From Sphingomonas sp. So64.6b (GTDB lineage Bacteria; Pseudomonadota; Alphaproteobacteria; Sphingomonadales; Sphingomonadaceae): a DNA stretch of 64,000 bases. Where the stretch lies: the NCBI RefSeq assembly GCF_014171475.1, contig NZ_CP048817.1:4154001-4218000 (forward strand), read 5' to 3'. Positions within the stretch are counted from its first letter, which is position 1, and every line of letters begins with the position of its first letter. The notes below the pieces were generated by a model. That model saw nothing but the letters and a program-made list of their open reading frames with translations, was not told the DNA's origin and did no database searches. The translations under genes were made by a program, and so were the position numbers. Below, in pieces: positions 52,632 through 61,237 of this stretch.

Positions 52632-53270
52632 CTATCTGTTCCTTCCCGGCACGATCCGCAAGCGCGCGTTGCCATCAAGCGTAACGATATGCGATTCAAG
52701 ATCGGCTTTCATGCCGTTTGCGCTGAACGTGCCTTGCGGTACCGTCCCGGTCACTGCGCTGCCGCTCTGCAGCTTGCGCGTTTTCAGATCGACCGTCGCG
52801 TCGTGGGTGTCGAGCTGATAACCGTTCGCGGCGCGGAAGCGGATCGGACCTTCGACCGCGACCTGCTCGCTGTTCATGTTATAATTGCCCTTGTTGGCGA
52901 TCAACGTCGCCGGGCCATCGGGCAGGCTGATCGCCGCCGACAGCGTCTTGAGCTGGACGATCGGTTCGCGCGAACTCTTTTGTATCGCCGATCCCGCGGT
53001 CAGCGCGAAGGGCTGGCCCTTGCCATCCTCGCCGCGATAAAGCGCCTGCTGGATACGCAGTCGTTCCTTGGCGACCTCGACCTTGTTCTTGTCGAGCAGG
53101 AAACTGACATCGCCGCTCTTGGTCAGCGGCGCCATGACCAGGAATGCCGCGAGAATGCCGATGCCCACCGGCAACAGGATACGCGATGCGGTGACGACGC
53201 GGTCGTGGCTGCTGCCCGGCGCGGCCCAGACCTGTCGTTCCGAGCGGATCCGGGCGGCGACCTCAGACAT
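52632..53270 (-). CDS. lptC: LPS export protein LptC
   Basis: A 212-residue inner-membrane-anchored protein. A cytoplasmic N-terminus is followed by one helix (about residues 31-47, LLPVGIGILAAFLVMAP) and a periplasmic jellyroll (LTAGSAIQKSSREPIVQLKTLSAAI... NEQVAVEGPIRF-like strands). It passes LPS from LptB2FG to LptA. The ATG at 53270 was preferred over a longer reading that would run into the inverted repeat. Confidence 0.92.
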   Translation of the reverse strand: MSEVAARIRSERQVWAAPGSSHDRVVTASRILLPVGIGILAAFLVMAPLTKSGDVSFLLDKNKVEVAKERLRIQQALYRGEDGKGQPFALTAGSAIQKSSREPIVQLKTLSAAISLPDGPATLIANKGNYNMNSEQVAVEGPIRFRAANGYQLDTHDATVDLKTRKLQSGSAVTGTVPQGTFSANGMKADLESHIVTLDGNARLRIVPGRNR

Positions 53271-53289
53271 GCGCGTTTCCGATAGAAAG

Positions 53290-53371
53290 ACGGCACCAGC
53301 CCGCTCCCCCACCCGGCCACCCATTCAGGATACGCTGTGGGTGGCCGGGTGGGGGAGCGGGCTGGTGCCGT
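53290..53371. repeat. 34-bp perfect inverted repeat between rnd and lptC
   Basis: Left arm 53290-53323 (begins ACGGCACCAGCCCGCTC) and right arm 53338-53371 are exact reverse complements over 34 bases, with a 14-nt loop. The GC-rich stem would be very stable in the rnd-lptC transcript. On the minus strand only TCTTTCTATC follows, a poor U-tract, so simple termination is doubtful. It ends 19 nt before the lptC start. Confidence 0.95.
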
Positions 53372-53383
53372 AGCCGCATGGCG

Positions 53384-54004
53384 TCAAACATGCGCGAACA
53401 AATCTATTTCCGGCCAGCCGGCGAGATCGAGTTCGGCGCGCGCGGGCAGGAAATCGAAGCACGCCTGGGCGAGATGCATGCGCCCCTCGCGCACCAGCCG
53501 GCGGTTCAGTTCCTCGCGCATCGCGTGGAGGAAACGCACGTCGGATGCGGCATAGTCCTTTTGCGCGTCGCTCAGTACCGGTCCCCCCCAGTCGGACGAT
53601 TGCTGCTGCTTGGAAATGTCCTGGCCGAGCAGTTCGCGCACCAACTCCTTCAAGCCATGGCGATCGGTATAGGTGCGCACCAGGCGCGAGGCGATCTTGG
53701 TGCAATAGACCGGCGCCGCCGTGACTTTCAGATAATGGCTGATCGCGGCAAGGTCGAAACGCGCGAAATGATAGAGTTTCACGCGGTTCCGGTCGGCGAG
53801 CAACGCGCGCAAATTGGGCGCGGCATAATCGCTGCCGGGGGCGAAGCGGACGAGATGCTCGTCCGGCCCGCCATCGGACAATTGTACGACACACAGCCGG
53901 TCGCGCGGCGTGATCAGCCCCATTGTCTCGGTGTCGACGGCAATATCCGCGCCATCGACGAACAGGCCTGGAGGAATGTCTTCTTCGTGGAAATATACGG
54001 TCAT
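53384..54004 (-). CDS. rnd: short ribonuclease D-type 3'-5' exonuclease
   Basis: A 206-residue DEDDy exonuclease. Exo I is DIAVDTETMGL (Asp24, Glu26), exo II KLYHFARFDLAAI and exo III SDAQKDYAASDVRFL with the Tyr and Asp. It lacks the HRDC domains of E. coli RNase D, as usual for this alphaproteobacterial type. Role: trimming of structured RNA 3' ends. It precedes lptC on the same strand, separated by the hairpin. Confidence 0.92.
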   Translation of the reverse strand: MTVYFHEEDIPPGLFVDGADIAVDTETMGLITPRDRLCVVQLSDGGPDEHLVRFAPGSDYAAPNLRALLADRNRVKLYHFARFDLAAISHYLKVTAAPVYCTKIASRLVRTYTDRHGLKELVRELLGQDISKQQQSSDWGGPVLSDAQKDYAASDVRFLHAMREELNRRLVREGRMHLAQACFDFLPARAELDLAGWPEIDLFAHV

Positions 54005-54035
54005 GCGAATCGCCTAGCCGCGAACGCGAGTCCGC

Positions 54036-54842
54036 TCAATGGCCTGACGCTGACGGCGCGCCGGCCGCAGCGCGCTTTTCGCGGCGGCGGCGGGCGAAGA
54101 TGTTGAGCGTCTCCACCCCGGCGGAAAAGGCCATCGCGGTGTAGATATACCCCTTGGGCACATGCACCCCGAAGCCGTCGGCAATCAGTACAGCGCCGAT
54201 CATCAGCAGGAAACCGAGCGCCAGCATCACCACGGTCGGGTTGCGGGCGATGAAATTGGCCAGCGGCGTGGCTGAGAACATCATGACGCCGACCGCGACG
54301 ATCACGGCGACCACCATGACGGGCAAATGGTCGGTCATGCCGATCGCGGTGAGAATCGAATCGATCGAAAAGACCATGTCGAGCGCAAGGATCTGCGCGA
54401 TCGCCGATCCGAAGCTCAGAGCGACCTTGCCCTTCTTGTCGAGCTGTTCGCCCGTTTCCTCGGGGTCGACGCTGTGGTGGATCTCCTTGGTCGCCTTCCA
54501 CAACAGAAAGATGCCGCCGGCAATCAGGATCAGGTCGCGCCATGAGAAGGCGGTTTCGAAACTCGGCTCGCCATGTGCGCCGGGCGCTCCGCTCAGTTCC
54601 AGGTCGAACACCGGCTGAGTCAGCCCGGCGATCCACGCGATCATCGACAGCAGTACGAGGCGAAGGCCCAGCGCTAGGCCGATGCCGAGCTTGCGCGCCT
54701 TGGCTTGTTGATGTTCGGGCAGCTTGTTCGACAGGATCGAAATGAAGATCAGATTGTCGATGCCGAGCACGACCTCGAGCACGATCAGCGTGGCAAGGGC
54801 CGCCCAGACGGCGGGATCGGACAGAAGTGCGATGATCGACAT
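54036..54842 (-). CDS. TerC-family integral membrane protein
   Basis: A 268-residue protein with seven to eight helices. Typical motifs are [22 protein letters not shown] (the Gly-Ile-Asp-Asn core), [19 protein letters not shown] and [24 protein letters not shown]. TerC-family proteins are linked to manganese export during secretion or metal handling, and historically to tellurite resistance. The start at 54842 lies behind AAGGAGCC. Its stop is 31 nt before the rnd start. Confidence 0.9.
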   Translation of the reverse strand: MSIIALLSDPAVWAALATLIVLEVVLGIDNLIFISILSNKLPEHQQAKARKLGIGLALGLRLVLLSMIAWIAGLTQPVFDLELSGAPGAHGEPSFETAFSWRDLILIAGGIFLLWKATKEIHHSVDPEETGEQLDKKGKVALSFGSAIAQILALDMVFSIDSILTAIGMTDHLPVMVVAVIVAVGVMMFSATPLANFIARNPTVVMLALGFLLMIGAVLIADGFGVHVPKGYIYTAMAFSAGVETLNIFARRRREKRAAAGAPSASGH

Positions 54843-55051
54843 GGCTCCTTCCTGTGCCGTCTTGGCCACAGGGGCGCAAGCGAACGATACCTACCGTGCC
54901 GTAATTCCGACGAATTCATTCGCAGCACAGGTGTTTTTAGGCTAAACCGATTCGGTGGCACGATTGGTTTGGTGCCCGAAGACCTGCGCTTTTCGTCCGG
55001 CGCATCGGTTCTTGATAGGCGATTTGGGCGGACCGGGAAGACGAACAGGGC

Positions 55052-55855
55052 ATGAGTTTCGATAAAGGACGCCGCGGGGATCGCGGTGGGCGTGGCCGCG
55101 ACAAGCGCGATGGTTTCGGCGGCGACGATTTCGGCGGCGGTAGCAGCTTCGGCGGCGGCGGCGATCGTTTCGGCGGTGGTGGTGACCGCTTCGGTGGCGG
55201 CGGCGGTGATCGCTTCGGCGGTGGCGGCGGCGGTGGCGGTGGTTTCCGCAGCGGCGGCGGCGGCTTCGGCGGCGGTGCTGCCGGTGGCGGCGCGGGCCGC
55301 GGCATGCCTCCCCAGGTCGTTGGCGAAGGCACGGGCGTCGTCAAATTCTTCAATGGTCAAAAGGGCTTCGGCTTCGTCGTTCGCGATGACGGCGGCGAGG
55401 ATGTGTTCGTGCACATCAGCGCGGTCGAGCAGGCCGGCCTGACCGGTCTGGCCGAAGGTCAGCCGCTTGGCTTCACCCTCGTCGATCGCGGCGGCCGTAT
55501 TTCGGCGACCGACCTCAAGATCGAGGGCGAACCGCTCCCCGTCACCGACCGCGGCCCTCCGCGCGAGCGTGATGCGGCCCCGGGTGGTGCGCCTCGCGGT
55601 GGCGCCGGCGGTGCCGGTGGCCCGCAGCGTGAGCTGACTGGTGAGAAGGCGACCGGTACGGTCAAGTTCTTCAACGCGATGAAGGGCTTCGGCTTCATTC
55701 AGCGCGACGACGGACAGCCCGATGCGTTCGTGCACATCTCCGCGGTCGAACGCGGCGGCATGACCAGCCTCAACGAAGGCGACCGGCTCGAATTCGAACT
55801 CGAAGTCGATCGTCGCGGCAAGTACGCGGCGGTGAACCTCACTTCGATCGCGTAA
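55052..55855 (+). CDS. Gly-rich protein with two cold-shock domains
   Basis: A 267-residue nucleic-acid-binding protein. Residues 1-85 are a low-complexity RGG/Gly-Phe-Asp-Arg region (repeats like GGGGDRFGG). CSD1 (about 94-157) has RNP1 KGFGFV and RNP2 VFVHI; a Gly/Pro-rich linker (160-195) follows, then CSD2 (about 201-266) with KGFGFI and AFVHI. Double-CSD proteins are common in alphaproteobacteria, but the long Gly-rich head is unusual. The ~200-nt upstream region may be a structured cold-shock leader. A strong terminator follows. Confidence 0.93.
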   Translation: MSFDKGRRGDRGGRGRDKRDGFGGDDFGGGSSFGGGGDRFGGGGDRFGGGGGDRFGGGGGGGGGFRSGGGGFGGGAAGGGAGRGMPPQVVGEGTGVVKFFNGQKGFGFVVRDDGGEDVFVHISAVEQAGLTGLAEGQPLGFTLVDRGGRISATDLKIEGEPLPVTDRGPPRERDAAPGGAPRGGAGGAGGPQRELTGEKATGTVKFFNAMKGFGFIQRDDGQPDAFVHISAVERGGMTSLNEGDRLEFELEVDRRGKYAAVNLTSIA

Positions 55856-55876
55856 CCCGCGACTCGTTTGAGTTAG

Positions 55877-55911
55877 AAAACCCGGCGTGCCGAAAGGTGC
55901 GCCGGGTTTTT
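55877..55911 (+). terminator. intrinsic terminator after the double cold-shock gene
   Basis: CCCGGCG (55881-55887) pairs with CGCCGGG (55900-55906). The inner TGCC/GGTG extends the stem around a GAAA tetraloop, and TTTTT follows. An A run before the stem could let it also stop the convergent EamA gene. Confidence 0.9.
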
Positions 55912-55940
55912 CGCGTCTGAAGCTGAAGAAACAGGGCGCT

Positions 55941-56774
55941 TCACCCAACCAGAATAAGCGCGGCCCCGGCCAATATCCCCAACACACCAATTATCCGCCC
56001 CCGTGTCACCGGCTCGCGCAATATCAGGATCGAAATGACCAGCGCGGTCACCATGCCGGTCTCACGCAATGCGGCGAGCGGTGCGGTCGGCCCGAGTGAG
56101 AAAGCGTAGAGCGCCATGCCATAGGTCAGGATCGACAATATGCCGGCGATCACACCCGGCCGCCACTGCCGCCGGGCGGCGGCAAAGATCGCGCCTTTCG
56201 ACAGCGTTCCGAACATGACAACGACCACCGCGCCCATCTGTACGAAGACCCAGACGATATAGCTGGCCGGCGTCGGCGCGGCGCGTACACCGATCGCATC
56301 GACCACGGTATAGGCAGCGATGCAGGCTCCTGTGAGCAATGCCCAGACCAGCGCTTCACGCCCGATATGACGTCCCGCGATCATCGCCGACATCGCCACG
56401 CCGATCACCGCGACCCCGGCGATCTGGGCGGCCGTGGCGTGTTCGCCAAGCAAGCCAAGCGTCACGCCCGCGGTCAGTAACGGAGCGCTGCCGCGCAGCA
56501 CCGGATAAACCGATGACAGGTCGCCGATCGAATAGGCGCGAATCAGTGCGTACAGATAGAAACCATGGATCACCGCGCTCGCCGCCAGCCAGCCCCATGC
56601 GCCATGCGGCAACGGCACGAGCAAGGTCGCCGGCAACAGTATGAGCGCGCTGGTGCCGTCGGTGATCGCACGCCCCGAGGCCTTGTCCTTGCCACCCTTG
56701 ACGATCGCGTTGACCACCGCGTGAAGTGACCCGGAGGCGATCATCAGGATCGAGGCCAGCGCGAGAGGAGGCAT
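55941..56774 (-). CDS. EamA/DMT-family transporter
   Basis: A 277-residue protein with ten hydrophobic helices in two EamA repeats: first LHAVVNAIVKGG... FYLYALIRAYSIGDLSSVYPVLRGSAPLLTA, second IAAYTVVDAIGVR... LAALRETGMVTALVISILILREPVTRGRIIGVLGILAG. Such proteins export small metabolites; the substrate is unknown. The start at 56774 begins at the first helix. Repeat copy B lies about 125 nt upstream of it. Confidence 0.88.
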   Translation of the reverse strand: MPPLALASILMIASGSLHAVVNAIVKGGKDKASGRAITDGTSALILLPATLLVPLPHGAWGWLAASAVIHGFYLYALIRAYSIGDLSSVYPVLRGSAPLLTAGVTLGLLGEHATAAQIAGVAVIGVAMSAMIAGRHIGREALVWALLTGACIAAYTVVDAIGVRAAPTPASYIVWVFVQMGAVVVVMFGTLSKGAIFAAARRQWRPGVIAGILSILTYGMALYAFSLGPTAPLAALRETGMVTALVISILILREPVTRGRIIGVLGILAGAALILVG

Positions 56775-56898
56775 GTATATCCGTTGGCCTATTCGCTCGG
56801 TCACGTCATCCCCAAGCATCGAGCTTTGCATCAGGCGCATGGGGCAACGGCGTTGGTCATGCGGAGGCGATTGCGCTGGTGGCCCCGCAGCAAAGCTG

Positions 56899-57066
56899 TT
56901 TCGACAGTAAGAAAGAGCGCGCCGGATAAGTCGGCAAGCAATGACATGCCCGACCCTGTGTCATGGTTGAATCGCCACCGGTGACAGGTGCGTAAGGCGA
57001 CGGCCTGTCTGGGACCGGATCACGGAGAGCGCCGGAGATATGGGACACCCTATGTAGTATATGTCC
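56899..57066 (-). repeat. dispersed upstream element, copy B
   Basis: Reverse complement is closely similar to 23697-23835 (copy A): GGGTGTCCCATATCTC, CACCGGTGGCGATTCAACCATG, CAGGGTCGGGCATGTCATTG and GCGCTCTTTCT. Like copy A it points toward the start of the next gene (EamA), ending about 125 nt before it. It fills the middle of the gap 56775-57288. The rest of that gap (57067-57288) is relatively AT-rich with no gene I can support. Confidence 0.7.
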
Positions 57067-57288
57067 TTCCGCGCCCGACCCCGCGAGAGATTCGATATGA
57101 TCTCTCTATATATCAGTCACTTAGTGTGCCACCAATGCTATCATCAGGTCTCGATACTGTCTCACCAAGCGATCTCCGCTCAGCATGAACGGAACGGATT
57201 GAACGCGCGGTGCTCTAACCCGAAATGCCCGCCGCTCGACTTCGCTTGAAATAATGGGGAAGGTGAACCCACTCAGACCGAGGCTGCG

Positions 57289-58884
57289 CTATACGATCAG
57301 CCGCTTCAGCCCCGCCACCGTATCCGCCTCGGCTGCCGGCTTGTCGGTCCTGATCCGCGCGATACGGGGGAAACGCATTGCCACGCCCGATTTGTGGCGC
57401 TTCGATTCGTGGATCGAATCGAACGCGATCTCCAGCACCAGTGTCTTTTCGACCTCGCGTACCGGGCCGAAGCGGTTGAGCGTATGGCCGCGGACGAACT
57501 TGTCGAGCATCTTGAGTTCCTCATCGGTGATGCCCGAATAGGCCTTGCCGACCGGGAGCAACTCGCCATCATCGGTCCAGCAGCCAAAGGTGTAATCGCT
57601 GTAAAAGGATGACCGCCGCCCCGATCCGCGCTGCGCGTACATCATCACGCAATCGGCGGTCAGCGGGTCGCGCTTCCATTTATACCACAGGCCGGCGCGC
57701 CGTCCGGTGACATAAGGCGAATCGCGCCGCTTTAGCATTACCCCCTCGATCGCCGCGTCGCGGGCGCCGGCGCGGATGCCTTCCAGCGCGGTGAAATCAT
57801 CCGCATCGATCAACTGGCTGACATCGAAGCGCTCCGGGTCGAGCGTCCGGGCAAAAGATTCCAGTCGCGATCGGCGTTCGGTCCAGGCCAGTTCGCGCAG
57901 ATCTTCCGCGCCATCGAACAGGATGTCGTACAGCCGCACGAACGCGGGATAGTCGGCGAGCATCTTCGCGGAGACGATCTTGCGCCCGAGCCGTTGCTGC
58001 AGCGCGTTGAAGCTCGCCGCGCCACCGCCTTCCTCCCGCCCAGCGCCCTGGACATCGCCCTTCACCATCAACTCGCCATCGACCACGCCGAGCGCCGCGA
58101 AATCGCGCGCGACCTCGGGAAAGCTCGCGGTGATGTCGTCGCCGGCACGGCTGTAAAGCCGCGTGGTGCCGGCGACATGGACGATCTGCACGCGGATTCC
58201 GTCCCATTTCCATTCGGCGGCATAGTCTTTGAGGTCGAGGCGCAGGTCTTCCAGCGGGTGCGCCAGCATGAAGGGGCGGAACACGGGCACGTCCGCGGCG
58301 GTCGGCTGTGCCCCACGTCCCTCGGCCCAGTCGAACAGTGCGACATAGGGCGGCGAGATGCCGTGCCACACCTCTTCGACCGCCTCGACATCGATGCCGA
58401 ACGCGGTCGCCAGCGCGGTCTTGGCGAGTCGCGCCGACACGCCGATGCGCAGCGCGCCGGTCGCCATCTTGAGTAAAGCGAAGCGCTCCTCGGCATCGAG
58501 CCGGTCGAGCATCGCGGCCAGTGCCGCGGGAGCATCCGAACGCGACAGCGAATTGAGCGTATCGACCGCCCGGGCGATGGTCAGCGGGCCGCTTTCCTCC
58601 GGCGGCACCAATGGTGTCGGCCATAGCAACGCGATCGTCTCGGCGCTGTCGCCGACATAGTCGCGGCTCATGCGATAGAGTACGGGATCGACCCGTGCTT
58701 CGATCAACCCGCGGATCACCGCCGGCTTGACCGCAGTCAGGTCGAGATCGCCGGTCAGCGCAGCCATCGCCCAGCCGCGATCGGGATCGGGCGTGGCGAT
58801 CAGATAGTCGCCGATCAGTTTGAGCTTGGCGTTGCGCGACCGCGTATAGATCAGCGAATCGAGAAGGTCGGCAAAGGCGCGCAT
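57289..58884 (-). CDS. ATP-dependent DNA ligase of the ligase-associated repair set
   Basis: A 531-residue nick-sealing enzyme. The adenylated Lys226 lies in EWKWDGIRVQ (KxDG), after an N-terminal DNA-binding domain (residues 1-200, LLKMATGALRIGVSARL). Motifs III-V follow (LYDILFDGAEDL, IEGVMLKRRDSPY, WYKWKRDP), then an OB-fold with FDSIHESKRHKSGVAMRFPRIARIR. Size matches the ligase linked to cisplatin or DNA-damage response. Its partners, helicase and exonuclease, are 10-15 kb away. The start could be 58884 or 58899. Confidence 0.93.
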   Translation of the reverse strand: MRAFADLLDSLIYTRSRNAKLKLIGDYLIATPDPDRGWAMAALTGDLDLTAVKPAVIRGLIEARVDPVLYRMSRDYVGDSAETIALLWPTPLVPPEESGPLTIARAVDTLNSLSRSDAPAALAAMLDRLDAEERFALLKMATGALRIGVSARLAKTALATAFGIDVEAVEEVWHGISPPYVALFDWAEGRGAQPTAADVPVFRPFMLAHPLEDLRLDLKDYAAEWKWDGIRVQIVHVAGTTRLYSRAGDDITASFPEVARDFAALGVVDGELMVKGDVQGAGREEGGGAASFNALQQRLGRKIVSAKMLADYPAFVRLYDILFDGAEDLRELAWTERRSRLESFARTLDPERFDVSQLIDADDFTALEGIRAGARDAAIEGVMLKRRDSPYVTGRRAGLWYKWKRDPLTADCVMMYAQRGSGRRSSFYSDYTFGCWTDDGELLPVGKAYSGITDEELKMLDKFVRGHTLNRFGPVREVEKTLVLEIAFDSIHESKRHKSGVAMRFPRIARIRTDKPAAEADTVAGLKRLIV

Positions 58885-58934
58885 GACGGACCAACGCATG
58901 GCGCATCGCGGACGCTCCCGCTAGGGAGCTAATA

Positions 58935-59798
58935 ATGCGTACCTTCCTTCGTTTCCTGTTTCGGTCGACCGCCTGGGTCGCATTGGCCGCCCTGCTGGTC
59001 TGCCTATATGGTTTCTTCGAGGCGCGGCGCGATCCGGTGATCAAGCAGGGGCGCATGGAACTGGCGGATTGGCCGAAGGGCGCGCCGCCAATCAGGATGT
59101 TGCTGCTCAGCGATATCCATCTCGGCAATGCGACGATGGGTACCGCGCGTCTCGACCGGATCGTCGATCAGGCGATGGCGCAAAAGCCCGACCTGATCCT
59201 GTTGGCGGGTGATTTCATCTCCGGTTACGATGCGCAAACCGCGCGCGCGGTCTCGCCCGACCTCACCGCCGCGATGGCAAGACTGCACGCGCCGCTCGGG
59301 GTGATCGCGGTGCTGGGCAACCATGACTATTGGACCGACGCCGCGACCGTTCGTCGCACGCTCTCGGCCGCCAAGGTCGATGTGCTGGTCAACGAGGCGA
59401 TCCAGCGCGGACCGCTCGTCATCGGCGGCGTCAACGACAAGATCGCCAAGCACGACGATGTTCCAAAGACCGAAGCGGCAATGCGCAAGTTGAAAGGCGC
59501 AAACATCATTCTCGCGCATTCGCCGGACATCGCCCGCATCTCGCGCTTCGGCAGCCAGCCAGTCTTTGCCGGTCACACGCATTGCGGCCAGATCGTGGTG
59601 CCCTGGTTCGGCCCGCTCAGGACGATGATCGATCATCGCGAACAATTTCCCTGCGGCATCTCGCACCAGGGGCATCACGCGATGATCGTTACCGGTGGGG
59701 TCGGCACCAGCATCCTGCCGATGCGGATCGGCGCCCCGCCCGAGATGTGGGTCGTGACGCTGGGTCCGCGCGACGCGAACCCAGCGTCAAAACAATAG
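58935..59798 (+). CDS. membrane-anchored metallophosphoesterase (YaeI-like)
   Basis: A 287-residue protein with an N-terminal helix (about residues 10-31) and a calcineurin-like fold: LLLSDIHLGNATMG, ILLAGDFISGYDA, VLGNHDYW, LAHSPDIARI and FAGHTHCGQIVVP give the full di-metal ligand set. It may act on lipid or nucleotide phosphoesters at the membrane. It is divergent from the ligase by about 50 nt. It is not the PdeM-type phosphoesterase usually found with the ligase-associated genes. Confidence 0.9.
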   Translation: MRTFLRFLFRSTAWVALAALLVCLYGFFEARRDPVIKQGRMELADWPKGAPPIRMLLLSDIHLGNATMGTARLDRIVDQAMAQKPDLILLAGDFISGYDAQTARAVSPDLTAAMARLHAPLGVIAVLGNHDYWTDAATVRRTLSAAKVDVLVNEAIQRGPLVIGGVNDKIAKHDDVPKTEAAMRKLKGANIILAHSPDIARISRFGSQPVFAGHTHCGQIVVPWFGPLRTMIDHREQFPCGISHQGHHAMIVTGGVGTSILPMRIGAPPEMWVVTLGPRDANPASKQ

Positions 59799-59799
59799 T

Positions 59800-59985
59800 C
59801 TAGTCGAGCGCGTTCTTGACGCCCTTGCCGGCGGCAAGACCCATCAGCAGCAGCACGACGAACACCGCGATCGCGACGAAGAACAGGATCTTGGCGATGC
59901 CGATAAAGGTGCCACCGAGGCCGCCAAAGCCAAGCAGCGCGAGAACGAGACCGATGACAAGGAAGGTGATAGCCCAGCGAATCAT
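59800..59985 (-). CDS. DUF1328 (YtjA-type) small membrane protein
   Basis: A 61-residue protein: [22 protein letters not shown] and a second helix ([23 protein letters not shown]), matching the two-helix DUF1328/UPF0391 family. Such genes are often stress induced. It sits next to dps on the same strand, 65 nt after its start side, which fits a general-stress context. Function is unknown. Confidence 0.9.
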   Translation of the reverse strand: MIRWAITFLVIGLVLALLGFGGLGGTFIGIAKILFFVAIAVFVVLLLMGLAAGKGVKNALD

Positions 59986-60050
59986 GTGACGTCTCCTGTA
60001 GTGTGAAGGCGAAACGACTCTCTTGGCGAGCTTGTTCCCGTCTTGTAAAC

Positions 60051-60548
60051 CTAGGCGCCCCGGCTGGCTTCGAACAGAAACCAGGCGCGTTCCTCGGCCT
60101 GGTCGGTCCAGTCGTCGAGAATACCGCTGGTCGCATTGTCCTTCGCGTCGTCGACGATGTCCTTGGCCTCGCGCAATGCCTCGACCAGCTTCAGATTATC
60201 CTCACGCAGTTCCGACAGCATGTCTGCTGCGGCGACGAAGGCGGCGTCATTGTCCTTGATTGTCTGGTGGCGCGCAATGTCGCCGATCGAGCGCAACGTC
60301 GTATTGCCGGTCTTGCGCACGCGCTCGGCGATCGCATCGGTCGTGCCGAGGATCTGCGTCGCCTGATCGTCGAGCATCAGGTGATAGTCGCGGAAATGCG
60401 GACCCGACACGTGCCAGTGGAAATTCTTCGTCTTGAGATACAGCGCGAAGCTGTCGGCAAGGATGCCGTTGAGCGCTTCGGCGACTGACTTGGCGGCATT
60501 GGTCTTGATGTCGGTCGGCGTCTTGAGCGGTGCGGGGGGCGTTGCCAT
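60051..60548 (-). CDS. dps: Dps-family DNA-protection ferritin
   Basis: A 165-residue mini-ferritin. The inter-subunit ferroxidase ligands are in [26 protein letters not shown] (His, His, Asp), and the rest is a four-helix bundle ending [18 protein letters not shown]. It oxidises and stores iron with peroxide and binds DNA during stress; the N-terminus ([16 protein letters not shown]) has the Lys residues likely to touch DNA. Confidence 0.94.
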   Translation of the reverse strand: MATPPAPLKTPTDIKTNAAKSVAEALNGILADSFALYLKTKNFHWHVSGPHFRDYHLMLDDQATQILGTTDAIAERVRKTGNTTLRSIGDIARHQTIKDNDAAFVAAADMLSELREDNLKLVEALREAKDIVDDAKDNATSGILDDWTDQAEERAWFLFEASRGA

Positions 60549-60649
60549 GGAATATCCTGTTTTCCGGTCGAGTCGTTGCGATAACGGTTCGATAGCGGAA
60601 ATGCTCCGTCGATACGCGATGAACTTGTCCGATCAGAGCGATCGAAAAA

Positions 60650-61228
60650 TCAGATCAGCCGGATCGCGCCAAGGCCAAGTACCACGCCGACGATCAGGAA
60701 CAGGATGCCGATAGCGACGCGGATCGCGGGGATCGGCAGTTTTCTACGCACATCCTCCCCGGCGATGATCGCGGGAATGTTGACGACCAACGCACCGATC
60801 GTCGCGCCGACGGCAGCCAGAACGGGGACAAGCACGGGGGAGGGGCTACGCGCGGAAATGGCAAGCGTGATGAATTGAGTCCGGTCCCCGGCGGCGAGAA
60901 TCGCGACACCAAGCAAACTCGTCATGAACGCACCGATCCGCCAGCCCGACAGCCGGTCGGGTGGCTTGATCGCGAACAGAGCCGATCCGCCGGCCGACAT
61001 CAGGGCGAGCGCAAGGAACAGGTCCCGGGCGTTGGGCGATATGCGTGGTCCGATCAGTGCGCCACCGACAGCGGCAATGCCATTGCCGATCGCGAGGGCG
61101 ATCGCGGTTGCCAGGATGACCGTGCCGGGTCGCGCGAATCGGGTGGAGAGTATGGCGGTCAGCCATGGCGTCCGGTCGCTCGCCTGCGCCAGCAGCGCCG
61201 CGACGAAGGCGGCCATCAGCGCATCCAT
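60650..61228 (-). CDS. TMEM165/GDT1-family cation transporter-like protein
   Basis: A 192-residue six-helix protein with the two inverted UPF0016 repeats. The family's E-x-G-D-(K/R)-(T/S) motif appears as QASDRT in helix 1 and AAGDRT in the second half, so both motif Glu residues are replaced (Gln, Ala) and one Gly is Ser. Family members export Mn2+/Ca2+. It ends 8 nt after the short ORF downstream of it begins a run on the same strand (61238-61561 is immediately upstream). Confidence 0.82.
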   Translation of the reverse strand: MDALMAAFVAALLAQASDRTPWLTAILSTRFARPGTVILATAIALAIGNGIAAVGGALIGPRISPNARDLFLALALMSAGGSALFAIKPPDRLSGWRIGAFMTSLLGVAILAAGDRTQFITLAISARSPSPVLVPVLAAVGATIGALVVNIPAIIAGEDVRRKLPIPAIRVAIGILFLIVGVVLGLGAIRLI

Positions 61229-61237
61229 ATCGTTGGC

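Noticed and set aside
53290..53371. Insertion-sequence end or attachment site
   Set aside because: No transposase or integrase and no target duplication seen; arms are a hairpin with a short loop and not ends of an element.
55120..55300. Simple-sequence GGC repeat tract as a non-coding microsatellite
   Set aside because: It is in frame and encodes the Gly-rich head of the cold-shock protein; the frame continues into two intact domains.
57061..57249. 62-codon open frame in the gap before the ligase gene end
   Set aside because: No ribosome-binding site, skewed composition unlike neighbouring genes, no recognisable motif.
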